Shown here in pieces: positions 43,516 through 53,200 of a DNA stretch of 64,000 nucleotides. Position 1 is the stretch's first letter. Each line of letters begins with the position of its first letter. The notes beneath the pieces are model-generated. The model made no database searches. It was not told the origin of the DNA and worked only from the letters and a program-made list of their open reading frames with translations. The stretch lies in the NCBI RefSeq assembly GCF_011742925.1, contig NZ_WAEL01000001.1, forward strand, positions 806,001-870,000. Direction: 5' to 3'. The DNA is from Fibrivirga algicola (GTDB taxonomy: Bacteria > Bacteroidota > Bacteroidia > Cytophagales > Spirosomataceae). Made by a program: the position numbers and the translations under genes.

Positions 43516-44508
43516 ATGCGAAAATACACCCTTCCTGCCATTGTAGCCGCTCTTCTACTGACTGGCACTACGGCACTGACTCCCCATTTACAACCGAACT
43601 CGGTTAGCCTGATTACCGCCGCACCTCAGGAGTACGAGGTGATTGATACGTATGCACGACGGACACCAGAGGCGTATACGAAGAGTTTGAAATCCCTGAG
43701 TGAGTACCTGACAGCCCCCGCTCGGTCAGACCTGGCTAAAGCCCGGTCGATCTACGCCTGGATTGTGTCGCATGTACGATACGACGGAGGCGTGTACACG
43801 GGTGGGCATTATACATCGGAAGTGCAGTACGCCACCAGGATTTTGCAAAGTCGGCGCGCGGTCTGTTCGGGCTTTGCGTTGCTGTATAAGCACTTGCTCA
43901 CCCAGGCAGGCGTAGAGAACACCACGGTGAAGGGCTACGCCCGCTACACCGATTCGCAGGCGGGTGTACCAACCGGTGGCGTCGACCACGAGTGGAATGC
44001 GGTAAAGCTGGATGGGGACTGGTATCTGGTCGACATCACTTGGGCCAGCACTACGGCTCAAAAAGGACAGGGTAACGACTTTTACTTCCTGACCGACCCA
44101 CAAGCGTTTATTTCTCAGCACTTTCCGACCGACTCGCGCTGGCAGTTGTTGTCGCGGGCGGTTAGTAAACCGGATTTCGACCGCTTTCCAAAGTACTATG
44201 ATGCTTACTTCAACCTTGGCTTTAGTCCTTATTTTCCGAAGCAAGGGCTGCTTCGTGCCAATGGAGGTGTAACGCTGAACCTGACCAATGAAGAAAACGT
44301 AGAGTTCTGGTGTGCTGCCGGAAGCCGGGGCGGGTCGTCGCATTCGCAGGTGCCACACAGTGTCAGCCGGTCGGGTGACACTTACCAACTGAATGTTACG
44401 CTACCCCGCCGTGGCACCCAGACCTTGTATGTATTTGCTAAACAGAAATCGGGGAAAACGGAACGCTACAAGCAGTACGCAGCCATTGCTTCATTTACAG
44501 TGATGTAA
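43516..44508 (+). CDS. Exported transglutaminase-like protein
   Basis: A 330-residue protein with an N-terminal signal peptide (LPAIVAALLLTGTTAL). The transglutaminase-like core shows SIYAWIVSHVRYD, then the catalytic triad: Cys117 in RRAVCSGFALLYKHL, His158 in VDHEWNAVKLDG and Asp173 in WYLVDITWAS. YATRILQSRRAVCSGFA is the typical lead-in. The C-terminal 110 residues are beta-rich, with TFxxF-like strands. Bacterial members act as cysteine proteases or peptide-crosslinking enzymes; the role here is unknown. It shares a 32-base divergent promoter region with the exported PPC protein. A hairpin follows. Confidence 0.9.
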   Translation: MRKYTLPAIVAALLLTGTTALTPHLQPNSVSLITAAPQEYEVIDTYARRTPEAYTKSLKSLSEYLTAPARSDLAKARSIYAWIVSHVRYDGGVYTGGHYTSEVQYATRILQSRRAVCSGFALLYKHLLTQAGVENTTVKGYARYTDSQAGVPTGGVDHEWNAVKLDGDWYLVDITWASTTAQKGQGNDFYFLTDPQAFISQHFPTDSRWQLLSRAVSKPDFDRFPKYYDAYFNLGFSPYFPKQGLLRANGGVTLNLTNEENVEFWCAAGSRGGSSHSQVPHSVSRSGDTYQLNVTLPRRGTQTLYVFAKQKSGKTERYKQYAAIASFTVM

Positions 44509-44564
44509 TAGGTACAGCTGGCCAGGCTAAAAACGAAAACTGATTACCAACTCATTAATAGGCA

Positions 44565-44592
44565 AAAAGCCGGATCGTTTGACCCGGCTTTT
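44565..44592. terminator. Bidirectional terminator
   Basis: AAAAGCCGG (44565-44573) pairs with CCGGCTTTT (44584-44592) over a 10-base loop. It lies between the convergent transglutaminase-like gene and the large envelope protein gene. Confidence 0.8.
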
Positions 44593-44618
44593 CGCATTAC
44601 TATAGATTATCGATTACT

Positions 44619-46550
44619 CTACCGACGACGTCTTGCTGGTGCAGGCGGCGTGATCAGTTTCTGATACTGCTGAGGAGTCAGCGGCTTAAGATCAGTTATC
44701 GAGTAGGTGTTGTCGCTGATGATCGTGTTGAACTGACCAACTACACGCTCTGGCTGACCGTTGCATGGGAGTTGCGTTACACTAAACACAGCGCGGAAGT
44801 ACTGTACTTGTGGGCGTACCCGACGGTTCTTGAAGCGGATAGCGCGGCCACTTTCGATCTGCGACTTCTCCTGCTGTAGCGTACGTGCCAGGTCGCCAGG
44901 CAGTTCGTTCAGATTCAGAATCAGCGTAGTCGTATCGAACTCGAACGGCTGACTAGCCAGGCGACGGTTCAGCGTACGGTAGCGCAGACGAGTCGTTGTG
45001 TCGCCAACCGACGTAATCTGACCGTTACAGTAGCAGACATTCGCTACTTCACGTGTATACGGGTTGCGGTAGTACACTTCCAGACGCTCCAGCTTGTGAC
45101 GGTACTCGCAAGGACCGGCTAGTGGGTTCGTTGGCACACGTGGGCCATCCAGTACGGCAAAGCTCGACGTAGCCACTTCACTCATACAATCGCCGCAAGG
45201 CGCAGTCTGGTGGTTGTGAACCGTTACGTAGTAGAAACCACGGGTTGGCTTACCATTCTGCAGGTATTGCGATGGGAATGTCAGCGTCGTGTCTTTCGTA
45301 TCAACAACCTGAGCGATCACCTGATCGCCAGCAGGCGTACCTGTTGTGGTAGCCGTGTCGGCACGGTAATACAGGCGAGCTGTAAACGTTTCATTACGTG
45401 CGTTAGGCGTTGTGCTTTTCCAGCTAATTGAAGGAGCAGACACGTTATCAGGAATGCTGTCAGCAAGTAACGTCAGACCGTTGAGTGGCGTATTGCGGAA
45501 GCTCAGCGTCAGCGCTGGGATAGAGTCGCAAGTAGGGCAGAACGTTGGTGCTTTTGGGATCAGACGTTTCTGAATGAACCCTTTCCGTACGGCAACACCG
45601 GCTGAGAAACCACCGTGTAAACGCTGGAAATCAAAGAAGTTGTTGGCTAGTGCCGGTGTGGTATTACCACCATCGATGATCAGGTAATCAAGCTTGGTAT
45701 AATACCCCTGCGCCTGAACGCCTAAGTGCCAGTTGTTGCGCAGTGGGAAGAAGATACCTAATGACGCGTTGGCACCAAGGTGCATCAACTTGTTGCTTGG
45801 TTCAACGATTCGAATCACCTGCTCAACGGCAGGAGCTGGGCCTGAAGGGGCTGTTGCACCAAGGAAAGCTGACTCGGTCCGGTAGAGACCACCGCGAACG
45901 GCGGCTTCGATAAACGTACCTGTAGTGATCGGGTTTCTACGACGACCGATTTCCCACGACAGAACAGGACCAATTGTTAAGAAGAAGTCTTCCTGTGGTT
46001 TGTTGCGGAGAGATACCCGGTCAGCCGGGATGCCACGAATACCTGCCAGGTTGACAAAATCGGATTTCCAGACATCCCGAGTATAGAAGTTCTGGTAGCC
46101 TAATGCTGCGCTAAGACCTAATTTGAGCTTACGCTCAGGCCGAGAGAAGAAATAGTCTGCATTGAACGTTGTGTTAATACCTGTACCGTTATACAGGGAA
46201 TTGTCACGCTTGTTTGGACCAAACGTGGCGTCGAAGCTACCGCAATACGCGAAAGCCGGACCAATAAAGGCACCGATGCGCCAGGGCGAGATACGGCGTA
46301 CCAGGGCAAACGTTTGAAGAGTTGTGTCGCAATCTTCCAGTTCAGTCAGGTTGGCGTACTGATTTTTGAAACTGGCCCGCTGGACAGTGTCTGTGTAACC
46401 CTTTTTCCCGAGATCGAAGATTCTCTCACGCGGAGCATAGCGGTCTGTGGCCTGGTTACGGCGCACAGTGTCGGCTTGCTGTGCATAGGTGGACGCCGTA
46501 CCCGCATAGAGGAACGCAACGCCCGCCATAAGTCGGATAAGTCTGTGCAT
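44619..46550 (-). CDS. Large envelope protein, probable outer-membrane barrel plus Ig-like region
   Basis: A 643-residue exported protein of no family I recognise. A signal peptide ends at about residue 23 (AGTASTYAQ). Residues 88-330 have alternating hydrophobic strands with barrel-like turns (RRISPWRIGAFIGPAFAYCG, KLGLSAALGYQNFY, SLGIFFPLRNNWHLGVQAQG). After FCPTCDSIPALTLSF, residues 345-480 look like an Ig/fibronectin-type domain. Paired cysteines (CPTC, CGDC, CYC) suggest disulphides. The C-terminal part ends in a Pro/Arg tail, APARRRR. Codon use is strongly restricted (mostly CGT/CGC-type Arg and GTA/GTT Val), unlike the neighbours, which suggests high expression. It has a clear promoter. 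Confidence 0.65.
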   Translation of the reverse strand: MHRLIRLMAGVAFLYAGTASTYAQQADTVRRNQATDRYAPRERIFDLGKKGYTDTVQRASFKNQYANLTELEDCDTTLQTFALVRRISPWRIGAFIGPAFAYCGSFDATFGPNKRDNSLYNGTGINTTFNADYFFSRPERKLKLGLSAALGYQNFYTRDVWKSDFVNLAGIRGIPADRVSLRNKPQEDFFLTIGPVLSWEIGRRRNPITTGTFIEAAVRGGLYRTESAFLGATAPSGPAPAVEQVIRIVEPSNKLMHLGANASLGIFFPLRNNWHLGVQAQGYYTKLDYLIIDGGNTTPALANNFFDFQRLHGGFSAGVAVRKGFIQKRLIPKAPTFCPTCDSIPALTLSFRNTPLNGLTLLADSIPDNVSAPSISWKSTTPNARNETFTARLYYRADTATTTGTPAGDQVIAQVVDTKDTTLTFPSQYLQNGKPTRGFYYVTVHNHQTAPCGDCMSEVATSSFAVLDGPRVPTNPLAGPCEYRHKLERLEVYYRNPYTREVANVCYCNGQITSVGDTTTRLRYRTLNRRLASQPFEFDTTTLILNLNELPGDLARTLQQEKSQIESGRAIRFKNRRVRPQVQYFRAVFSVTQLPCNGQPERVVGQFNTIISDNTYSITDLKPLTPQQYQKLITPPAPARRRR

Positions 46551-46577
46551 ACGTACAGTTTATTTTTGTTTCGTTGG

Positions 46578-46606
46578 CAAAATACAACTACACTAACTTA
46601 AATCAA
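46578..46606 (-). promoter_or_regulatory. Promoter of the large envelope protein (TTG-N19-TATTTTG)
   Basis: On the minus strand TTG (46606-46604) is followed after 19 bases by TATTTTG (46584-46578), one base short of TAnnTTTG. The leader to ATG 46550 would be about 20 bases. Confidence 0.55.
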
Positions 46607-46996
46607 GGTTTACTTACCGAAAGATTTTAGGCAACGGTCTGATTGTTAAGCTGCTTTTGACCCATAACCGTATCCATAATGAACTGGTAATGGGCTGTAT
46701 AGATGCTCTACTACAAGGCATTATATTTTTTTGCAAACTTACCTAAACAATAGCCCTTCTAATTGGCTTTCCTGCCTGCCAGCCAAACTACGCTGGTAAC
46801 CCGCAAAACAGTATGGAGCCCGGCAACGTACCAATAAGGGTCTGGCGAAGCGTAAACCCGGCAAATAGGCTTGAGAAGATAAGCCCCGGCAAAAGTCACG
46901 CCATTTTTTGGGGCACCCTGCGAGCAGAAATATACGCTGATTGAGGTGCATATCTGTCTCATACCCAATTTAGTTTGAACTTACTGAGCGTGGGGT
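46607..46996. other. Non-coding region
   Basis: About 390 bases. Two overlapping minus-strand frames at 46739-46968 have no protein-like features. AACGTACC is at 46825-46832. Nothing else is visible. Confidence 0.5.
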
Positions 46997-47533
46997 TCAG
47001 GCTAGCTGCTTTCTCAACTGCCACATTCGGCGATAAACAGGCTTCATTTGCTCGAAAGGTAATACCGTTTCGCCCACCTGCTCGAACCCCCGTTTCCGAT
47101 AAAAAGCCATCGACTCGTGACTGCTGTCCATGGCGTGGAGCCAGACATAACGTCTATGTAACTGACGGGCAACGGCCTCAGCGTGGTTGATGAGTAACGT
47201 ACCTATTCCCTGGCTAGCGGCTTCACGCAACAGGTAGATGCGTTCAATTTCAAGGCCGCCTGCTTCCTGAGTGGCGGGCAATGCCTTGTCCAGGTTCAGT
47301 TTTAGATAGCCAATGCGCCGACTATCCCAGACGGCCCAAAAGTAGCGCACCGATGGATCGTCCAGTTCCGACCTGAGTTTCGATGAATTGTAGGCGTAGT
47401 CGAGGTACCAGGCCCCGGCATCGTCCCAGAGATACGTGAAGTACTGCGGGTAGATACGATGAATTAACGCAGATAAGTCGACTGCCTGAGTGGGGTACAC
47501 AGGTTCAATGCGTAATGAATCGGATTGGGACAT
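46997..47533 (-). CDS. GNAT-family N-acetyltransferase
   Basis: A 178-residue cytoplasmic enzyme from ATG 47533; the upstream in-frame extension to 47596 is unlikely because it is rich in Asn, Cys and Lys and unlike the family. The acetyl-CoA site is IERIYLLREAASQGIGTLLI, with the Q/RxxGxG/A-type loop ASQGIGTLL, and motif B follows (YVWLHAMDSSHESMAFYRKR and GFEQVGE). These match the GCN5-related fold. The acceptor is unknown. The gene is divergent from the TolC gene with about 110 bases between the starts. Confidence 0.9.
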   Translation of the reverse strand: MSQSDSLRIEPVYPTQAVDLSALIHRIYPQYFTYLWDDAGAWYLDYAYNSSKLRSELDDPSVRYFWAVWDSRRIGYLKLNLDKALPATQEAGGLEIERIYLLREAASQGIGTLLINHAEAVARQLHRRYVWLHAMDSSHESMAFYRKRGFEQVGETVLPFEQMKPVYRRMWQLRKQLA

Positions 47534-47643
47534 GACACAAAGGTCCTTATTCGTGCAAAACAAATTCGAATTAGGGGAGTTTTTTCGGTAGTACACTCTG
47601 TTGACTATCTATCAAAAGAAGTGTGATTGCTGCTCATAACGTT

Positions 47644-48984
47644 ATGAAAATCAGTTGTTTTGTATTTTGTGTAGGATTAATTATCTTATTTTCTGTCCGC
47701 ACTCACGGTCAGACGCCTCCCGACTTGCAGGGGAAATCAGTTTACCTCACCGATTGCATACAGTATGCACTGGCTAACAATCCGGCGATCCGTCAACGCC
47801 TGATCGATCAGGAGGTGGCCGACCGGACGGTGAAAAGTGCGCTGGCGGCCTGGTATCCGCAGCTCAATAGCAGCTATAACCTGCTTCATTACCTGAAACT
47901 ACCCGTCACGCTCATTCCTGATGCGACAACGGGCGAACGACGTCCGGTGGCATTGGGAGCGCAAAATACGTCGACTGTTTCCTTTTCACTCAGTCAGAGT
48001 TTATTCAATCGGGACGTGCTTCTCGCAAGCCGCACGGCCGATACCTACCGATTACAGGCTGCTCAGACAACGGTTAATGATAAGATCGATGTAACCGTAA
48101 ATGTTAGTAAGGCGTTCTATGATGTCATTCTGACCCAGCGGCAGATCGAGATTCTGAATGAAGACATCGGCCGACTGCAACGCAGCCTGCAGGATGCCAA
48201 CAATCAATATCAGAGTGGTGTCGTTGACCGGACCGATCCGCAACGGGCCAAAATTGCGCTGAACAATACCCTGGCGCAACGAAAACAGTATCAGGAACTG
48301 GTAGGCGCAAAAGCACAGGTGCTGAAGCAACTGATGGGGTATCCACCCACCTCGCAGCTGACCCTGACTTACGATACACTTCAACTGGCGAACGACGTAC
48401 TCCTGGACACCACGCTGCTTGCCAATCCAAAAGCGCGTATCGAGTACAAGCTGCTGGAAACGCAGGGACAGTTACTGGAGGCCAACGTACGCTACAACCG
48501 CTGGTCGTATTTGCCCACGGTGAATGCCAACGCCAATTACAATTTGCTGTATCAGAACAACGTATTTCCCCAATTATACAACCAGAGCTTTCCTAACTCG
48601 CTCATTGGCCTGTCAGTTATTTTTCCAATTTTTCAGGGAGGGCGGCGTATTCAGCAAACGCGCCTTGCCGAGTTGCAGGTAAAACGATTGCAATGGGATC
48701 TGGTTGGCCTGACCAGCGCGGTCGATGCCGAATATGCACAGGCGCTGGCTACCTATAAAGGTAATCTGGCTACGTATGAAGCCCTGCGCGAGAATCAGAC
48801 CCTGGCCCAGGATGTGTACCGTATTGTCGACTTGCAATACCGGTCGGGTATCCGAACGTACCTAGACGTAACCATTGCGCAGGCTGATTTGCAAACCGCC
48901 CGGCTGAATGTGTTCAACGCGCTATATTCCGTCATCATCAGTAAGCTGGATGTGCAGCGCGCGCTTGGCCAAATCACCTACTAA
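47644..48984 (+). CDS. TolC-family outer-membrane efflux protein
   Basis: A 446-residue outer-membrane channel from ATG 47644; the frame opens at a GTG at 47623. The signal peptide is SCFVFCVGLIILFSVRTHG. Family signs are VYLTDCIQYALANNPAIRQR at the mature N terminus, the repeated OEP helices (LQRSLQDANNQYQSGVVDRT and TYLDVTIAQADLQTARLNV) and LIGLSVIFPIFQGGRRIQQT between the two halves. It forms the trans-periplasmic exit duct with the membrane fusion protein and the RND pump encoded next. It is the first gene of a three-gene efflux operon; the next ATG is 18 bases after its stop. Confidence 0.94.
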   Translation: MKISCFVFCVGLIILFSVRTHGQTPPDLQGKSVYLTDCIQYALANNPAIRQRLIDQEVADRTVKSALAAWYPQLNSSYNLLHYLKLPVTLIPDATTGERRPVALGAQNTSTVSFSLSQSLFNRDVLLASRTADTYRLQAAQTTVNDKIDVTVNVSKAFYDVILTQRQIEILNEDIGRLQRSLQDANNQYQSGVVDRTDPQRAKIALNNTLAQRKQYQELVGAKAQVLKQLMGYPPTSQLTLTYDTLQLANDVLLDTTLLANPKARIEYKLLETQGQLLEANVRYNRWSYLPTVNANANYNLLYQNNVFPQLYNQSFPNSLIGLSVIFPIFQGGRRIQQTRLAELQVKRLQWDLVGLTSAVDAEYAQALATYKGNLATYEALRENQTLAQDVYRIVDLQYRSGIRTYLDVTIAQADLQTARLNVFNALYSVIISKLDVQRALGQITY

Positions 48985-49002
48985 GTCCACAAATTCAACG
49001 AC

Positions 49003-50115
49003 ATGAAAAACAGTATAAACACCCTGATTCTGGCCGGTATTGTTGGTCTGCTTGCTGCCTGTGGCGGCAAAACAGACGATAAGGCGCAGGCACCACCGCC
49101 ACCTACTCCCGTTACGGCCATTAAGGCAACCAGGGGTAATGCTACCTACTATGATGAGTTCCCGGCCACAATAACGGCTCTGCTGGAAGTGGATATCCAA
49201 CCACAGGTGGCTGGTAATATCACCGGTATATTCTTTCAGGACGGGCAGGTGGTTCGTAAAGGCCAAAAGCTCTACACAATTGATCCGCAGCAATACCGTG
49301 CGGGCTATGATCAGGCGGTAGCTAACCTGAATGTGCAGAAGGCTAATCTTAACCGTGCTCAGAAAGATGCTAACCGGTACAACACGCTGGCGCAACAGGA
49401 CGCCATCGCCCGGCAGGTCGTTGACAATGCGGCGGCTACGCTCGAAGCCGCTCAGATGCAGGTTGCTGCCGCCGAAGCTAACATTCGGCAGGTCGCCACA
49501 AGCCTGAAATACACTACGATCTATTCGCCGCTCGACGGTACGATCGGGATCTCGCAGGTACGTCTTGGTGCTTCGGTAGCCCCTGGCTCTGTACCGCTAA
49601 ACACAATTTCTTCCGATAATCCGATTGCCGCTGATATTCAAGCCGACGAAGCAACGATTGCGCGTTTCCTGGCTATTCAGAAACAACCCAACATCGCCCG
49701 CGACTCAGTGTTGACATTCGTACTGACCGATGGTACCGTATATAAGTATCCGGGTACGTTGCGTATTATCGACCGGGCTGTAGATCCGCAAACAGGTACG
49801 TTGCGCGTTCGGGTATCGTTTCCGAACCCAACCCGGCAGTTGAAGGTAGGTATCAACGGAAACATCCGCGTGAAGAACAACACCGGCCAGTCACAACTGC
49901 TGATTCCTTACCAGGCCGTGACCGAGCAAATGAGCGAGTACTTCGTGTTTGTGGTGGGCGACAGCAGCAAGGTGACTCAGAAAAAGCTGACGCTGGGTGC
50001 CCGCATCAATGATAAAGTGATTGTTAAATCCGGCCTCAACGAAGGCGAGATCGTAGTCACCGAAGGCACCCAGAAAATCCGGGAAGGAGCGAGGGTAAAG
50101 GCGTCAGTGAAATAG
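49003..50115 (+). CDS. RND efflux periplasmic adaptor (membrane fusion lipoprotein)
   Basis: A 370-residue adaptor. The lipobox IVGLLAAC puts the lipidated Cys at residue 20. The barrel-sandwich/lipoyl part is VDIQPQVAGNITGIFFQDGQ and VVRKGQKLYTIDPQQYRAGY, followed by an alpha-hairpin (ANLNRAQKDANRYNTLAQQD) and the second lipoyl half YTTIYSPLDGTIGISQVRLG. The beta-barrel and membrane-proximal domains follow (AVDPQTGTLRVRVSFPNP, LLIPYQAVTEQM). It resembles AcrA/MexA. It lies 18 bases after the TolC gene and 177 bases before the RND pump gene, in the order outer protein, adaptor, pump. Confidence 0.95.
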   Translation: MKNSINTLILAGIVGLLAACGGKTDDKAQAPPPPTPVTAIKATRGNATYYDEFPATITALLEVDIQPQVAGNITGIFFQDGQVVRKGQKLYTIDPQQYRAGYDQAVANLNVQKANLNRAQKDANRYNTLAQQDAIARQVVDNAAATLEAAQMQVAAAEANIRQVATSLKYTTIYSPLDGTIGISQVRLGASVAPGSVPLNTISSDNPIAADIQADEATIARFLAIQKQPNIARDSVLTFVLTDGTVYKYPGTLRIIDRAVDPQTGTLRVRVSFPNPTRQLKVGINGNIRVKNNTGQSQLLIPYQAVTEQMSEYFVFVVGDSSKVTQKKLTLGARINDKVIVKSGLNEGEIVVTEGTQKIREGARVKASVK

Positions 50116-50224
50116 ATGACAAACACTGGGCTTTGCCTGCGCACGTGCTTGTTCCGCCTAATCCGGGTACGTTGCTCGTTGCCGCAAATTACGCCGGGCC
50201 ATGCCCGTGACAATAACTAAATAG

Positions 50225-50251
50225 CCTTGCCGGACGATTGCTCCGACAAGG
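50225..50251 (+). terminator. Hairpin between adaptor and pump genes
   Basis: CCTTGCCGGA (50225-50234) pairs with TCCGACAAGG (50242-50251), with one G-T pair and a 7-base loop. It is inside the efflux operon, 42 bases before the pump ATG, and has no T tract, so attenuation or mRNA processing is as likely as termination. Confidence 0.45.
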
Positions 50252-50292
50252 TATCAATTGCACCGGTCAACGTTCGGTGAAACAAAAAAATC

Positions 50293-53200
50293 ATGTTTGC
50301 AGACATATTCATAAACCGGCCCGTTACCGCCATTGTCGCCTCGATTGTCATTGTAGCGCTGGGCGTACTGGCCTTGCTTAGCCTTCCGGTCAGCCAGTAC
50401 CCCGACATTACGCCTCCCGTGGTGCAGGTTACAGGTACGTATACCGGTGCCGATGCCCAAACTGTTGAGCAGACAGTAGCGACGCCCATTGAAACGCAGG
50501 TGAATGGTACACCCGGCATGGACTACGTGCAGACTAACGCTACCAATGACGGTCGCATGAGCATGAACGTGACCTTCAAGGTGGGCACCGACGTGAACAT
50601 TGCGGCGCTCGACGTGCAGAACCGCGTAGGGATTGCCCAGCCACAGCTACCGCAGGAGGTAACGCGCCTGGGTGTAGTTGTACGGAAGCGGAATCCGTCA
50701 CTGTTTATGCTGGTCGCAATCTATTCGCCTAAGGGCACGCACAACGTGTCGTTCCTCGATAACTATACCAATATATATATCCGCGATGCGCTGCTGCGGG
50801 TGCCTGGCGTAGGGGATATCTTCAGCCGGGCCGACGACTTCAGTATGCGTATCTGGCTCAAACCCGACCGACTGGCGCAACTGGGTATGACCCCCGATCA
50901 GGTGGTGGCGGCGTTGCAGGAGCAAAACTTACAGGTGGCCGGTGGTTCAGTCGGCGCTCCTCCGCAACCCGGTTCTCAGGCATTTGAATATTCCGTGTTT
51001 ACCAACAGCCGGTTGAGTAAAGAAGAGGAGTTCCGCAAAATCATCGTTCGGAGCGATCCCGGTTCGGGCTCACTGGTTCGGCTGGAAGATGTGGCCCGGG
51101 TGCAACTGGGTAAGTTCTCGTATGCCAGCAACTCGTTTGTCGATGGAAAGCGGGCATCGTATCTGCTCGTATATCAGTTGCCGGGTAGTAACGCACTGGC
51201 TACAGCGAAAGGGGTGTACGCGGCGATGGATAACCTGAAAAAGACCTTTCCGAAAGACATTGAATATGTAGTGCCGTTTGAGTCGGTGTCAGTTATTCAG
51301 GTGTCGATTTCCGAAGTAGTAAAAACGCTGCTCGAGGCGCTGGTGCTGGTAATTCTGGTCGTATTCCTCTTTCTGCAAAGCTGGCGGGCTACGCTCATCA
51401 CGTTGCTGGCTATTCCGGTATCGATCGTGGGTACGTTCGCTCTGTTTGTCCCGCTTGGCTTTACCATCAACACGTTGACGCTCTTTGCCTTCGTGTTGGC
51501 CATTGGTATTGTGGTCGATGATGCCATTGTGGTGGTAGAAGCCGTGCAGGTAAATCTCGACAAGGGGCAGTCGCCGAAAGAGGCTACCCGAGAGGCGATG
51601 CGTGAGATTTCGGCCCCCGTTATTGCTATTGCCCTGATTCTGGCGGCGGTATTCGTACCCGTTGGCTTTATTCCCGGCATCGTCGGACGATTGTACCAGC
51701 AGTTTGCCATTACCATTGCGGTATCGGTGCTGATCTCGGCGTTTGTGGCCCTGTCGCTCACGCCGGCGCTCTGTACGCTGATGCTGAAGCCGATGCATAT
51801 CGATGAGAAATCGACTGGCCTGAACAAGTTCTTCTACAAGTTCAACCAATGGTTCGAGCGGGTTACCAACGCGTACTCGAATAGCGTAAACCGCCTGATC
51901 AAAGCCACCCCGCTTGTTATCGTAGGGTTAGTGGTACTCTATATAGGTACCGGGCTGCTATTCCGCGCCAAACCGACCGGCTTTATTCCAACGGAAGATG
52001 AAGGCCGGTTGATTGTCACCTACGAAATACCGGAGGCGGCTTCGACCACCCGAAGTCTGGAGGTGCTGAACCAGATCATGGACATTTTGAAGAAGCAGCC
52101 CTACGTGAATCACTTCGCCGCGTTGGGGGGCTTGAACGCCGTGACGTTTGCTTCGAAATCGAACAGCGGTACTGTATTTATGCAACTGAAGCCGTGGGAA
52201 GAACGAAAGGAACGAAACATGCAGGCCGATTCGCTGGTGGTGAAACTCCAACAGGCACTGGCTGGCCTGAATGACGCCCGACCGCAGGTGTTGCAACCGC
52301 CCGCCATCCCGGGTCTCGGACAGTCGTCGGGTTTCACGTTCGAAATTCAGCAGCGAGAAACCAACGACGACGTGCGGGCTTTCGACGGGGTAGTCCAGAA
52401 TTTCATCGCCGAGGCCAGCAAGCGCCCCGAGATTGGTCGGATCTTCACCTACTTCACCGCCAAATCCCCAGCCTACCGGGTGGATGTCGACCGGGATAAG
52501 TGCAAAAAACTAGGCGTGTCGGTCAGTTCGGTTTACACAACCATGCAGACATTTCTGGGGAGCCAGTACGTAAATGACTTCATCATTTATGGACGTAAGT
52601 TTCGGGTGGTAGCGCAGGCCGACACCATGTACCGTACCGACATCAAGAATCTGGGTCAGTATTATGTCAGAAACCAGGCCGGGCAGTTGGTTCCGATGAG
52701 CGCGCTGATTCAAACCAGCGTGATTGAAAATGCCCCGCTGATCTCCCACTTTAACTTGTTCCGGTCGGTGGAACTGAACGGCGCGGCAAAACCTGGCTTT
52801 AGTAGCAGCCAGGCTAACGATGCGTTGCGCGAAGTGGCCGATAGGGTGTTGCCGACGGGATACGCCTACGATTTCTCGGGTTTAAGTCGCGAAGAGATCA
52901 ACGCGGGGAGCAGTTCGATCTACATCTTCATGCTGTCGGTTGGTTTTGTGTTCTTGTTTCTGGCAGCGCTCTACGAAAGCTGGTCGGTGCCCTTCTCGGT
53001 ACTATTATCGGTACCTATCGGTGCGTTAGGGGCTATTCTGGCGCTAACCTTATTTCCGTACCTGACCAACAACGTATACGCGCAAATTGGTCTGATTACG
53101 TTGATTGGTCTGGCGGCGAAAAACGCAATTTTGATTGTTGAATTTGCCAAAGAGCGTGTCGACAAAGGGGAGGAGCTACTCGAATCGACGCTGGAAGCGG

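Noticed and set aside
46739-46968. Two overlapping minus-strand frames of about 70 codons
   Set aside because: They shadow each other, and neither has protein-like features.
50225-50251. Hairpin as the end of the efflux operon before the pump gene
   Set aside because: TolC, adaptor and pump belong together functionally and no T tract follows; more likely attenuation or processing.
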